A DNA stretch of 64,000 nucleotides, taken from NCBI GenBank assembly GCA_011032825.1, contig JAADJZ010000007.1, positions 1,240,001 to 1,304,000 of the forward strand, written 5' to 3'. The stretch is from Massariosphaeria phaeospora (lineage: Eukaryota > Ascomycota > Dothideomycetes > Pleosporales). The position numbers were made by a program, and so were the translations under genes. This document shows, piece after piece, positions 1-11,454 of this stretch. Positions within the stretch are counted from its first letter, which is position 1. Each line of letters starts with the position of its first letter. The notes below the pieces were generated by a model. The model was not told where the DNA came from. It worked only from the letters and a program-made list of their open reading frames with translations, and did no database searches.

Positions 1-60
1 TCACGAACCACTTCTATTCTTACTACAACGTGCTTCATGGATAGGGCTGGATTTACCTAG

Positions 61-363
61 GAGGAGCACTTCTCCTCCGACCTCGGACTAGGAACAGTGA
101 TAGGATCAGTATGTATTTTCCTGTTCGGGTTCTTTGGGCATCGCTTTATCAAAAAGAGATACCCGGGATCCCAAGACGATATGATGAGGCGCAACGTTGT
201 TCTTCTGGAACATATCGTTGTCAACGGAGTCGGTCCGGGCGCGTTGCCCGCTAATTACGTTGCCCTGCAGACCGCGCCAACTGAACACTACATTGGCCCT
301 GTCTACCAATGCATATGCCAAGGGCTATACAATGGTACGGATCACGGAGAAACTCCTGGCTAA
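61..363 (+). CDS. Possible 3' exon of a membrane protein (partial, edge of window)
   Basis: An open frame runs from a plausible splice acceptor (TTTACCTAG ending at 60) to a stop at 361-363. It encodes about 100 residues. A glycine-rich hydrophobic segment (LGLGTVIGSVCIFLFGFFG) is followed by a basic stretch (HRFIKKRY), as expected for a membrane helix with a cytoplasmic flank. The rest shows no motif I recognise. Any upstream exons lie in the first 60 bases or outside the window, so the start cannot be set. It could equally be a chance frame, since codon bias is unremarkable and degenerate repeats follow. Confidence 0.2.
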   Translation, partial: EEHFSSDLGLGTVIGSVCIFLFGFFGHRFIKKRYPGSQDDMMRRNVVLLEHIVVNGVGPGALPANYVALQTAPTEHYIGPVYQCICQGLYNGTDHGETPG

Positions 364-560
364 CTGCACTGCGTAGCATGGGCATTCCATTGGGCTCGAG
401 TCCGGTGGATGTAAGTCCCACCTCAGAAAGCAAGCTCCCACCTTTACGTGGTTCTGGGGATAAGTACGCTTCGAAGCGGAAACCAAGAGGAGCTACGGAA
501 GATGAAGACTCGATTGGCCCCAGCCGTAAATCCCCACTTGAATCCACCGTTGCAGCGTTG

Positions 561-1160
561 GCTGATATCGAGCAAAGCAGTCGAATTCGAAGTCCCCCCC
601 GATCACTGTCACCGCGCCTGGTGATCTTCACAAAACCCTGTCAAGTCAGGCACACGGGACAATGCCTTAGCCAGACCTACCTACGGTCGGTGTTCTAGAA
701 AACGGCAGTCTATCTCTAGGATCTAAGCCGTGAGTGCTTATTTGACACCTTTAGATGGCATGGGCTGATATCAAGCAAAGCAGTTGAATTCAAAGCTCCC
801 CAATCGCCGATCACCAATCACCCCTACCGCGCTTGGCTACCTTCACAAAGCCCTGTCATGTCAGGCACACGGGACAATGCCTTGGTCAGACCTACCTGCG
901 GTCGATGCTCTGGAAAAACGCAGTCCATCTGGAGGATCCGAGCCGTAGGTGCTCGATTAGCACTTTTTGGACAACATGGGCTGCTATCCAGCTTATAGCA
1001 GTCGAGCTCGAAGTCCTCACTCCCGATCGCCAACCACCGATCACCGTCACCGCGCCTGGTCATCGCCTTCACAAAGCCCTATCGTATCAGGCACACGGGA
1101 CGATGCTTGAACCAGGTCTACCTACAGCCGGCGCTCTGGAAAAACGCAGTCCAGCCCAAG
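561..1160 (+). repeat. Three degenerate tandem repeats of about 200-217 bp
   Basis: Three head-to-tail units begin near 561, 763 and 980. Each opens with a variant of GCTGATATCGAGCAAAGCAG. Each continues through an ACAAAGCCCTRTC-GTATCAGGCACACGGGAC block and a CCAGACCTACCTACGGTCG block, and ends with GGAAAAACGCAGTCCA in units 2 and 3. Point differences and small indels are spread along the units, so the array is old. The long frames across it are not supported as genes. A related single block lies at 26,151-26,198. Confidence 0.75.
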
Positions 1161-1649
1161 AATCCAGAACAGACTGCGACTCTGCGGGCTTCCGTGCAAG
1201 GTTACATGGGCCTCCCTACCTAGACGACTACACCGTTGGAGTCTTCATTCTTGGCCATCGTGGGCATCATGGACAACTGGGGCTATGAAAGTGGACCACG
1301 ATGCGTTGGTCGGAGATGTCTTCGAGAAGTTGGCGGAGGATGGAAAATACGAGGCGGCTACAGGAGGGACAAGGACACAAGATTCTTGTTCAGACATTCG
1401 ATTAGTGCCGTCATCAATTAGGATTCTGTCTTATTCAATCGATTCATTTCGCCCTCTGTGCCTGCTTGACAAATCTGTGCATCTATCTCTCGACTCTGAC
1501 AGCATGGGTGCTACTAATCTCACGCAGACATCTGGCTAAGCCGATAACAGGCTACCTCTCTACTCATCTTGTCTCGCCCTATCTTCTCACTCCCGAGGAT
1601 CCATGTTGTATACGCTTGCAAAGAGCGGAGCCACCGCTGGCATACAACC
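1161..1649. other. Intergenic, nothing recognised
   Basis: This stretch lies between the tandem repeats and the 3' end of the minus-strand coiled-coil gene. Short frames exist on both strands, but none has splice signals or a recognisable domain. Confidence 0.4.
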
Positions 1650-4605
1650 TCAATTGTTCTGGGCGTTGTACAAGTCCTTCCGATCGCGGGCAAACCCTTC
1701 ATGGGCCTCCTTCCCTTTGCCGTGCGTAGCCCTCTCCACGCCCGTGAGCGGGAACATGAAATTGGTGGTCTGCTGAGGGCGTCCACTACCCTGGTTTGGG
1801 GCAATGGCGTTAGCGCGGCGGTTCGTAGCAGGGAGGTTGCTGTGCTGGGGGCGACGAGCACCCTTCACGGCAGCAGTTGCGTATGTCGGCAGGTTCCTCG
1901 TAAGGGCTGTTGCAGGAGCTTTGTGTAATGGTTGTACCTGATTGGAGTTAGACATAAGGGGAATAGCAAACTAGACTTTTGTGTGCAACCCGGGCTTACC
2001 TTTTGTTTCTTGGACGACTGCGATGGTGCGGGAAGACTGGGGAATGAGAGCACATTGGAAGCCATGGCCTCGTCACTTGATCGTTTGCGTATGCGCGGCG
2101 GTGGTTCTGGCTGCCGAATAGGCAATGTAGCTGTGAAGACCGGCTGTAAAAGGCGTGCTGGAGAAGCCGAATTCCCACCAGGACCGTCCGTATGCTGATG
2201 TAGATGGTGCTGACCGGTCGCAGCAGAGACAGCTGGCTGATTATCGAGCTCATCGGGGTCCTGGTCTTCCTTCTTTGTATCCGCGACCTTGTCCTTGGTG
2301 GTTGCCAACTCGTCATTGGTCTTAGCTAATTTCTCTTTTGCCGCTACGATCTGGTTCCGTTTGTGTTCGATTTGGCTTCTCAGATGATTCTTGTCGACCA
2401 TAGCGTCCTGGGGTCTAACGATGACCGGTCCAGTTGGTCGAGGTGAGGGTGGACGCTTTGCCCCTCCATTTGCTTCTAAAGCCTCGAGTTTTTGTTGGAG
2501 GACTTCGCGCGACTCGCGCTCAGCTTGGAGTTGGCCCTGAAGCTGCGCGATCTCTTCTTTGTGATCGGCATCCTCGATTGTAAGGCTGTCAACTTCCGCG
2601 ACCGTTTGGTTGTAAGCCAACTCGAAATTCTTCCGTGCAGCTACCGCTTCTTGCTTCGCTACCTCGCCAGTTTTGAATCGCTCTTCTAGGTTCTTGATAA
2701 CGTTCTCAAGCTGTGCAATCTCGCCCTGGCGCTTCGTAAGCTCTTGAAAAAGCTCAGCTCTCTCCGTCGTGGTGGTTTTGTATAGTTGCAATTGTCGCGT
2801 AGCCTCTTCCTTCTCCCGGCGCACGGTCGCCTTCTCGGCGCTGAGCTGAGCCTTATCTTTTTCGATTTGCTTTCTGAGCCTATTGTGCTTGTCGCGTTCT
2901 TTCTCTAGCTCCTTATTGAGACGCTCAAATTTCTTGGTGTTTTCGGTCTCTTGCTCTACGGCCTTTTCTTGCAACCTGTCCTCAGAAGTCTCAGCGTCCC
3001 ACAATATGTCCTCAACCTTTGCTTTCAATTCTGTGTGTTTCCTCTCATTATCTTGCAAAAGAGACTCTACAATCTGGTGGCTGGCTTTTGAGCGTTCCAG
3101 CTCCGTTTTAGCACGAGCAAGCGCTGTCAATCGTTAGTGAACATCCTACCCCAATCGGTATGAGACGACAAAACAGCGTGAGAACCGGGAGTAGACACAC
3201 CAATCTCAAGTGACTTTCTTGAGTTTTGCTGCCAACATAATGGTATGAGAACGCCTTTTTGGAACGCAACCTCAAGACGCGTCGTTTCTTCGTCTTTCTT
3301 CTTCTGCTTGTCCGTAGCTGCGGAGATCTGTTCGAGAATTTGCGAGTGCTCCTGCTGTTTCTCTTTGAACTCCTCGGCATCCACGTCGGACTGTTCCTCC
3401 AGTGTCTTCACCTGTTTCAGAACGCGTTCGCAGCGACGTTGTTTGATCCAGATATCCGTCTTCAGCGCGTAATTAGATTCGGCCACCTGGTCAATACCAT
3501 CTATGAAGAGCTTGGCTTCGTCGTGCAGATATTTCAGACATCCCTGCAGCCTCCCCAGGCCATCGTCGTCGATTCCCGCGTTTCCGAGCCATTCGAACAG
3601 GACTTCAAAGGTCTTGATAGACTCTGTGGCTTTTGCTGCTCCTTGACTCATAGCGGTATGTTTTTTCTTTATCTGCAGATATTCGGCATAGGAATCAGGA
3701 TCCAGGACAGGCGAAACTCCAAGATAAGAGCTTGTGATAGGATTGAAGCCTCCCGAGGAAGTTCCACCGAAAAGCGGGCGGCCAGTCTGCGTGTTTTCTC
3801 CTGTGGTAGTATTCCCGGGCTCGAACAGACCGTGATTGTCTTCGAAAATGGATTTCGGATGGCCCCGGGAATTCTCCTGGGAATCGGAAACTAGGTTGTA
3901 CAAGTTACCCTTAGGATGGCCCTGGGAAAACTCCTGGGAACTAAGAATCCGGTTGAATATGTTGCCCTTAGGAGGCAGGTTCGGATGGCCTCGGGAATTC
4001 TCCTCCTGGCGATGCATCAGGTCGAATATGTTATCATCAGGAGGCAGGTTTGCCTGGTCATTGAAAAGACCTTCGCCAAAACGGAAAGAGTCGTCTGATG
4101 GAGTCCACCTACCGCCTAGAGATCCGCTACCAAATAAAGGTGTGTTACCAAATAAAGGTACGTTGCTCTTAGGCGGCTCAAACCGCTGGCGGTGAGAAGG
4201 TATGTTTTCGAGTCCACGGTGGAGGAGATCTTTCGCTTTGGCTGGCTCTGGGGGCGAAAATAGGCCAGGCATAGTTGAAATGGCCCGATTGCTAGCCGTG
4301 TTGACTTTCGAAAGTGCTTCCGTAAAAGGAGACGCTTTCTTGCTGTCTGGAAGTGTCTTCTTAGGCGTAGATGGCCCGAGTCCAAAGTCAGGTGTTGAGG
4401 ACGGCCTACCTCATATGTCAGTGGCAAATCCATAATATCGTGACGAACTCGGGAGCCTTAGTGTAGGGAAAAGATAGATGACATACATAGCTGGGCGAGA
4501 AGATTCTGTTCCGAGCCTTGACAAGAAGCCGCCTTGTTGTGTAGAGACTACTGCGGCAGCCTTCCCCTTCGCGTGGTTGTCTTTCAGCGCCCGCGTAGGT
4601 GCCAT
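1650..4605 (-). CDS. Large coiled-coil protein, function unknown
   Basis: Four exons read complement(1650..1937, 2000..3123, 3201..4405, 4487..4605). The introns of 62, 77 and 81 nt have GTAAGC, GTGTGT and GTATGT donors, all phases agree, and the product is 911 residues. Residues 1-160 are low-complexity and Pro/Ser-rich, with an FG-like patch (PLFGNTPLFGSGSLGG). Residues about 164-227 hold three copies of a 20-25 residue motif of the type GNIF-x5-QE-x-S-x-GHPK. Residues about 330-710 are a long heptad-rich coiled coil. A Pro/Ser-rich, basic tail follows. Overall it looks like a structural or tethering protein (spindle pole, pore or septum are possibilities), but no diagnostic domain is visible. 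I chose the start because it is the first ATG of the exon that splices in phase. Confidence 0.7.
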
Positions 4606-5308
4606 CCAGCTGGGCACTTCGCGATAAGTTGCAGGCTCCGGATGTCTGGCTTGCCGAAATGCAGAAATATGAATCCCGACAGGACGACAGAAGACTGCCA
4701 GAGGTGGCACGGGTCAACGCGCGCGGCAGGATATACGCTGGATGTGCGCGATGAGTGTAGTTGATGAGTTTGTAGTGGAGTACGGTGGTTGCGAGTACGG
4801 GGTGCGGTGGTATCCTAGTTTGCGAGAGCCTGAGCAGGTACCTATGTAGTTAGTGCGCGCGCGTTTGTGTGTTGTGTGTTGTGTGATGATCGCGCTGCGC
4901 TGCGTTGCCCTGGAACCGAATATCAACACAGCGACAGCAGCGCCAATGGAAAGGCGGCGCCGAATCGCGCGCCACGGAAACAAGCCTGCGCTGACTAATT
5001 AGCGAAAGCTGGAGAAGAGGTAGATAATTTGTTCACCCTGCGTATAAGCCCGCCGCTTGTTTGCCAAGACTTCATGCCTACCTTATTATAGACCCTCCAA
5101 ACCCTCCATACCCGCACCTGAAGGACAACCGACCACTTCGCTAATCGCGTACGAAAAGCTCATGCGCTGAGCTGCCTGTGCTTTGTACCGACTTCTTTCC
5201 GAACAATCCAGGCCATAGTCAAGCACACCCGCCCGTACATTCCGACAGCTCGTAGGTCGGCCGCCGTTTTCGCTACCATCATCGACTCAAGTGTCCAGAT
5301 ATCTAGAC
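4606..5308. promoter_or_regulatory. Divergent intergenic region
   Basis: These 703 bp separate two divergently transcribed genes and so hold both promoters. A GT-rich simple tract lies at 4863-4886. No TATA box or known binding site stands out. Confidence 0.4.
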
Positions 5309-6615
5309 ATGCATCCGAACATGGAGGGCGATGAAGCCGTGGACCAGAGAGAAACCAAGCAGAGCGGAAGCGGACCCGGCGACACGACAACCCACTTTGC
5401 TACATCGCCCAAACACGAACAAAAGAGGGCTGGTCCATATACCGTCATAGCCAGCAACTTTGCTCCTCGAACCACATCCGGGGACATTGAGACTGTCATG
5501 GGGCCCCACGCCGGAGTAGTACACAGTTGCCGACTCTTAACGTCTACCCCGACTGTTATAGCAGAACTCGTGCTCGACACAAAGGAGGGTGCCGACAATA
5601 TTGTCGCTACTTTCAACAACAGGAAGGTTTGTAGGCTCTGTAATCTAGCGGCAAACATTACTAACTTTTGGAAGGCCGATGGCAGACTCCTCTACGTATA
5701 CGTGGAGACGACACCGACACCCAATGCAAAGCAAGCGGCTAGGAGAGAGACAAACGAACCGCGCATATCTGGTAAGCACACTTTCATCGCATGTTGAGTA
5801 GAAGACTAACACGAGATCCAGAGAGCACCTCTGCAGCACCTTCGTCCTCGACGCAGGGTATGAACATGGTCGACAAAATCAATAATCTGTTGGCGAGACC
5901 TGCACGCGGTATTGACAGCGGCAGCGAGAACCCGACTGATGTTACAGCATCAACCGGACCCGATCATGGGAGCACTACTGGCGCAGCGAGTAGCCTCTCG
6001 CATCATTCCGAGCAGCGTACCAGGAAAAGCCACGGTGGATATGGTAAATGCACTTGCGTCTACTGCAGGTGCAAGTTCTGCGCCAATCCAGACCTGTTCA
6101 TACGATGCGATGACGAGGCCGATTGTCCAATTTGCAAGAACATGAACAAGCTAATCAACGAGTTCAACGAGGTCTGGAAAGGCGAGATCATTGAGATTAC
6201 AAGGAAAAACGATGAGGAAACAGAAAAGTTGCAGAAGAATCACCTCAAAGTAGTGAGTCCGAGCGCCCTCTCCCACCCAAGACAATATGACCAACGTGGC
6301 ATGAAGCTCCAAGATGCCGTGCAGGAGGTTCACGATCAGAAGAACGAGGAAATCGTCCGCTTGACCGAAGAGCTCACCGCCCGCCTATCGACCGAGGAGA
6401 AAGATCTACGAGAAGAAGCGGAGCTAGAGGAATTGCAAGGCACTCTGAGTGACCTCGACTGGGAGCTCCAGGCGATACTGCAGGAGAACAAGGACAAAGA
6501 GCTAGATCTGGAGATGGAACAGAAGAACTTGAAGAAGAAGCTGGAGAACCAAATTAGACCCGATATTCCATTCTTGAAGGTTAAGAAGCCCAGGAACAGG
6601 TCTAAAAAGAGGTAG
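5309..6615 (+). CDS. RRM-like protein with Cys-rich motif and C-terminal coiled coil
   Basis: Exons 5309..5626, 5675..5771 and 5822..6615 (introns 48 and 50 nt, the second phase 1) encode 402 residues. Residues about 45-120 fit an RRM fold: YTVIASNFAPRTTSGDI, then a loop, then the end FNNRK-ADGRLLYVYV, which is formed only after the first intron is removed. The aromatic RNP1 residues are weak, so RNA binding is inferred. A Ser/Thr-rich linker follows. Next is a cysteine cluster CTCVYCRCKFC with a later C-x5-C-x2-C, a possible zinc site, and then a coiled coil of about 170 residues ending in a basic tail (KKPRNRSKKR). A GTGAGT at 6254 and an AAG at 6305-6307 bound a possible additional 54-nt in-frame intron. 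I left it coding. Confidence 0.7.
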
Positions 6616-7134
6616 TGGATCGTGGCAGACTAGTGGGCGCACATATTGAAGGCTATGCAAGGGCCTATCTGCTTTGCTTGTTTTGGGTTGCCTAGCATAA
6701 ATCACCGAGGTGAGGATCACAGCAGGCGGCTGCTGCAATAGGCAGTAGATCTTAATCCGGCTCAAAGCGGCGTCATCCGCGAGTAGTAGAACTTAGTTAC
6801 TCTCACCCAAGGGTGTTGAATATATTGCGTGGTTGAAGCTGATGAGCCATTGCGTCGGAATGCCGGTGAAAGATGAGAAGGCGAAGAGGTGAAAGCAGAA
6901 TTGACGTTGGGAAAGCGCTACGGCTAAACCTCGGCCGCAATGTGATTGGCCGAGATGCACTCACTCTAGAAGAGACAGATGTGCACAAAAGGTTTAGTTG
7001 GAGAAGATCAAATTATTTGATTGCTATATACATACGCATCATTTCAACAGTTCGTAACCGATTACCACCGCCATCTATCCCTAGAGACACTATACCACCC
7101 CTTTCTAATCATCTTGAACGAGCATCTCCCCAAC
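6616..7134. other. Convergent intergenic region
   Basis: These 519 bp lie between the ends of two converging genes and so hold their 3' UTRs. No RNA gene, repeat or extra coding exon is seen. Confidence 0.4.
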
Positions 7135-9524
7135 TCACACAATCAGCGCGGCGAACATGCCGCCCATAACCGGCCTCGCTAAGAAAACCATATGCACGTC
7201 GCCGAAAACAGCGTCCACATGTTTGCCACTATTGGTATCATAGAGGTCGATAAACGGTCTGCTCGTTGGCGTCTCGTTCACCCACTTGGCGAGATCCGCA
7301 ATGAACATGTCTCTCGTCTGCTCACTCGCAACGGCAGCGCAGAAGATCTCCCAATCGCCCTTCGTCTGGTACGGATGTCTGGTATCGAGCGGCACGCCGT
7401 ACTTCTGGTTGACGGTGGGGTAGAAGGCCGACTGCATGTCGTAGACGGACTGGGGGACGAGGTTCGTGTTGAGGAGTTTGTCGCTGTACAGGTTGTAGAG
7501 AAGACCGTGGGAGCTCCAGTTCCCGTAGTTGAGGATTGTGTGCGGTGGGTTGTCGCCTTTGTTGATTGCAAGGTCTTGCCATTGGGTGATGTAGTCGTGG
7601 GCCTTGTCGGTGAAGTATTTCGCGTCGGCGTCTTGGCCGGCTATCGTGGAGATCTTGGACATTGCCTCCAAGCCGATCATCCCTTTGAGGGCAAGGTTGG
7701 TTTGGTTCACCATGTGCCCGGCAAAGTCATCTGTGGACAACTGGTACGCGGGGTAAAGGCTGTCTGTTACTAGAAAATCTGCCCATTGCTTGAGGATGGC
7801 GTAGTGCTGTTTGATATAATCATTGTTTCCAGAGCGCTGTACGTACGCTAGGACCATGATGAGGAGGTTCCCACATTCTTCTATAGGCATATGCTCGTCC
7901 CCACCGTCCTCATGGCCAGTGGCATTGGGATAATGCGCGCCAAGATCGTGAATCGCCCATTTGTGTGGGTAATGCCCACTCTCTGTCGAATGTCAGACAT
8001 ATATTGGATTGAACAGCGGATGAAACACATACCTTGGTTGTCAAAATGTGGATCTAACATCATTCTGACAAGCTCTGGGTTCGTATAGTAAAAGATTGGC
8101 GACGCTGGAAATATGACATCTATAGTTTGAGTATTGCCGTTGGAAGAGATCTCTTTGAGAAAAAGGAAGGGTTTTTGTTCCGTCCCAACTAACTGAGTCC
8201 CCGCGAATGCCTGCCGTGCGGCTAAACTGGTCAGAATTGCGTAGTCATCACCTGCTTTGTTAGTAGAATCACCGAATATCTTGGCGTCGAGATCCGACGA
8301 AAGTTTGTTCGACTCCGGGAAGTCTTTGTGGAAGAAAGACAGCTACGTAAAACAAAGTTAGCATAAGGATACTGTCGAGTATAGTGGAGTACTTACAGCT
8401 GCAACATCATCCGGGAAATAGCTTTTCCACAATGAGTGCAAGTTAGTCAGACCATCCTTCCCTAGAAACTGCATTGCCTCGTCTTGGCAAAGACCCATAG
8501 AGAACACAGTAGAGGTGGGCGAGGCACCGACCGAGCCCAACTCAACCGCATAGCCGAACACAGGCCAATCAGATCTAATGGCACGGTAATTTGTGTCGGC
8601 GGAATTGGTGAGCTTTCCTTCTCTCGTAAACTGACGGCGAACGTCAAGGTCGGAGCCAGATTGGTGAGACAAATGGTAGAGTTGAGAGTCGGTTGCGTAA
8701 TACTGTACTTGTTAGTTTGCTGTATCAACAATTCGCGCGGAGCAACATACGAAGTTACCCCATTCAGCCCGATCACCGACTTCATTAAATAGCTGCTGAT
8801 TCTGCTTCCAAATTTTATGATATGAGATGTCACCTGCGGTGCCGAAGTCCCACTGTGCCACTGCGTTTAAATCGCCAGAGACCCATTCTGTTGTAAAGTC
8901 AGTCCCACGAACTCTACCAACGAAGACACGACGGATCATCGCTGTGACACACTATGGCTGTTCTGTGATTGAACCGGACGTACCTGCGGATATATCCGTA
9001 TATAGCTGAACATCATGGTTCGCACCATCCAAAGACGATACTTCAACCTGAAGGTAGGAGAAGATGAGGGATTGGCGTTTGAGGTCATTTGGAGTAAGGG
9101 GTGAGAGGAAGGTGGCTTTCAGTTGGACCTTGTGGTCGACTTCGATTGTGAAGATGGACTTGGTGGATGTATACTCAAAGGCCACCTGGTACGCGGCTTC
9201 GATATCCTTCGGGAGACCCATCCAGGTAAACGTTTTGCCATCGACGCGTACTAGTCCAGTCCATCCAGTGATTTGGCCCCTTTATTCGATGTCAGCTTAG
9301 AATCACATGCACGCTAGCGACAAGGGAACTTACGTGTAGAAGGTGGGCCATTGTCCCGGCAAGTATCCACCATTTCCTCCTTCACTCCCTGCAGGGAACC
9401 ATGTGTTCAGATACGGACTCTTGACTGCCAGTGGAATGGAAGGAGGACGAGCAGGGGTGAACGTCGACTGAGCAGCTGTACTGCTTATAAGGCTACCTAG
9501 AACACTTAGATATGAAAGATGCAT
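7135..9524 (-). CDS. gtaA: Secreted glutaminase A (GtaA family)
   Basis: Six exons read complement(7135..7982, 8033..8342, 8397..8702, 8751..8887, 8984..9279, 9334..9524) and give 695 residues, the usual size for fungal GtaA. Residues 1-19 form a signal peptide ending in STAAQS, so the enzyme should be extracellular or wall-bound and release glutamate from glutamine. Family landmarks are intact: RPPSIPLAVKSPYLNTW near the N terminus, YTDISA-EWVSGD across the second intron, and GHYPHKWAIHDLG with HYPNATGHEDGGDEHMPIEE in the last exon. Introns are 54, 96, 48, 54 and 50 nt and their phases restore these motifs exactly. It converges on the upstream RRM-like gene. Assignment is by family resemblance of the whole protein. 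Confidence 0.93.
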
Positions 9525-11454
9525 CGTTAAAGACAAAGGTGTATAGGAATTGGCGAGCGGATAGATGGGGTCCTTGATTTGGGTGGAGTTAATATATACG
9601 CGTTGTTCCTTGCGGAACCACTTCCCATCCTGAGAAGAAGACTCGGCGGAACAAGACGGCAAGGTACATGCTAGAGTCGACCGATGAAAACGAGCCACAT
9701 GATGGAAAAACAACCACCTACCTAATTAGCTTACTACTAATTCCCTTAAGAATGATGGGCCAGTTGATTTAGACGCCAGTACGTATCGGAACTTGCGAAT
9801 TAACTGGACGGAACATGGATCCCAACAGCGACAGTGGCCGCTCAGCGCTAATGAACGAAATCTAAAATCTGGACAGCCGATCTACTGGGAAGGTGCGAGT
9901 TGGAGATATAAGCATAGGGTCCGTGGAACGGAAGAGGCTTGGCGAGCAACTATGATCTCTCTCACGCATCAGACGTTAAAGAATATGCGAAAGCGGCGGC
10001 TATGCCGCACGAGCATTGAGATGCAGCAGAAGATGGTCTAGAAGATCTGACTTGACGGAAGGAGAGAAATGCCGCTTAGCTTACCAAAACTGGGGATGCT
10101 CCGAAACGGTCGTAGAGAGCTTTTCAGATTGTAGAGCCTAGTCTCTAGTTTCTAGTTAAAAAGGTAGTAGTCTACACGGGGTGTAGAAATGAAGCTCTAA
10201 ATCTGCAATTGCGTAAGTGGGAAAGGAAAACATTTCGTCCAGAGATAGGTGGGCATACTCACGATGCAGTAATAGAATTGCCCTGCTTCAACTCTCGGTG
10301 GTCTCATCGATGGGCGATGAGAACTCTCTAGAACCGCAGTGCGTCCTTAGGAGTGGATCAGGGAGACTGATACTAACATGTGATAGCCAGTTGCAGTCCT
10401 GGAATAGTCTCGCATGATGCGGCTCCGCACATGGTAGAGGACGGGGACCCCACGATCCCCGGATTGCCTCTTCACGGCGTTGCCGCGACGCCAGCCAGCA
10501 TCACGGCCATAAGGCCATAACCCCCAAGCAAGCACCAACGGCGATGCGGTAGGGGATTCTCAATCATGGGATCAAAGTCCGAGAGTACAGAAGCGTGTAG
10601 GTAACAGGAAGGCGAAGCGCGAGAACCTATCGTTAGGAGAATTGAAGTCGTCGCATGCCCAAGTGACAGATCCAACATGCCAAACAGCACGATGAAGAAG
10701 CAATTAGCGGAGCGGGGTGCGGATTTGATGCTTCGGGGGAACGGCAGACGGTGTGGGAGACTAGGTAAGCATCTGACCGCTGAGCGGACGTGCCACCCCT
10801 GCAACCGATCTCGTCCCAACTCGTGCGCATCGAAAAATCCTGGTTATGCCACGACGCTTCCTAGGCTAAGGTGTGAGAGGCAACTTACCCGCCCACTCCT
10901 TCCGCATCACTGTGGAGGTCTAGCAGATCCAACGTCCAACTTTAACTGACGCCTTTGTCTGCGCGCGTTTAGCATGAGCTGGCGGAAATCGCGGACGCAA
11001 CACGGAAGGACGAACGAGGCTACGATGTGGGAGGCACTCAATTTCTGTAATTGAACCGGACGCCTGTGTATTGTATGAAAGTGTGTGTTACCACGAGCCA
11101 GCTAAGCTACCTATAGTTGGCTAAATCGCCCGTATGGTAACGCTCGAGGTGCAAGTCCAATCGATTCATCCATGAAGATTGGCCTACAAGAGAGATACAG
11201 TAGAACGCTGGATGAAGGAAGCCTTCCGTTTGTGGACTGCCTTATTTAATGTCGTACCACGTGAATCGTAAACTCCCGCAGCCAGACCATGACAGAAAGA
11301 TGCACGGATGGAAAAAACTGCGCAATGCGAACTTGAAGCGATGCAGCACAAACCGGGGTATTGAAGAAGCAACGAGAAGGGTATCCAAACCAACAAATTA
11401 ACCAAAACCAACTAAACCCAACCTGAAAAACAAAATCACTCGCGAGCAGACCAT
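9525..11454. other. Long intergenic region, no supported gene
   Basis: About 1.9 kb lie between the glutaminase start and the 3' end of the kinase gene. Frames up to 115 codons occur on both strands, but none has a recognisable domain or consistent splice signals. It must hold the glutaminase promoter. A weakly tRNA-like stretch at 11,090-11,175 was rejected. Confidence 0.4.

Noticed and set aside
309..698. 129-codon plus-strand frame at the left end
   Set aside because: Its 3' part is the first tandem repeat unit, and related frames in the other units differ; no domain seen.
10472..10949. Frames of 63-115 codons in the glutaminase-kinase gap
   Set aside because: Opposite-strand overlapping frames with no recognisable sequence or start context.
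11090..11175. tRNA-like stretch with GGTGCAAGTCC
   Set aside because: A T-arm-like motif is present, but I could not form a consistent acceptor, D and anticodon stem together.
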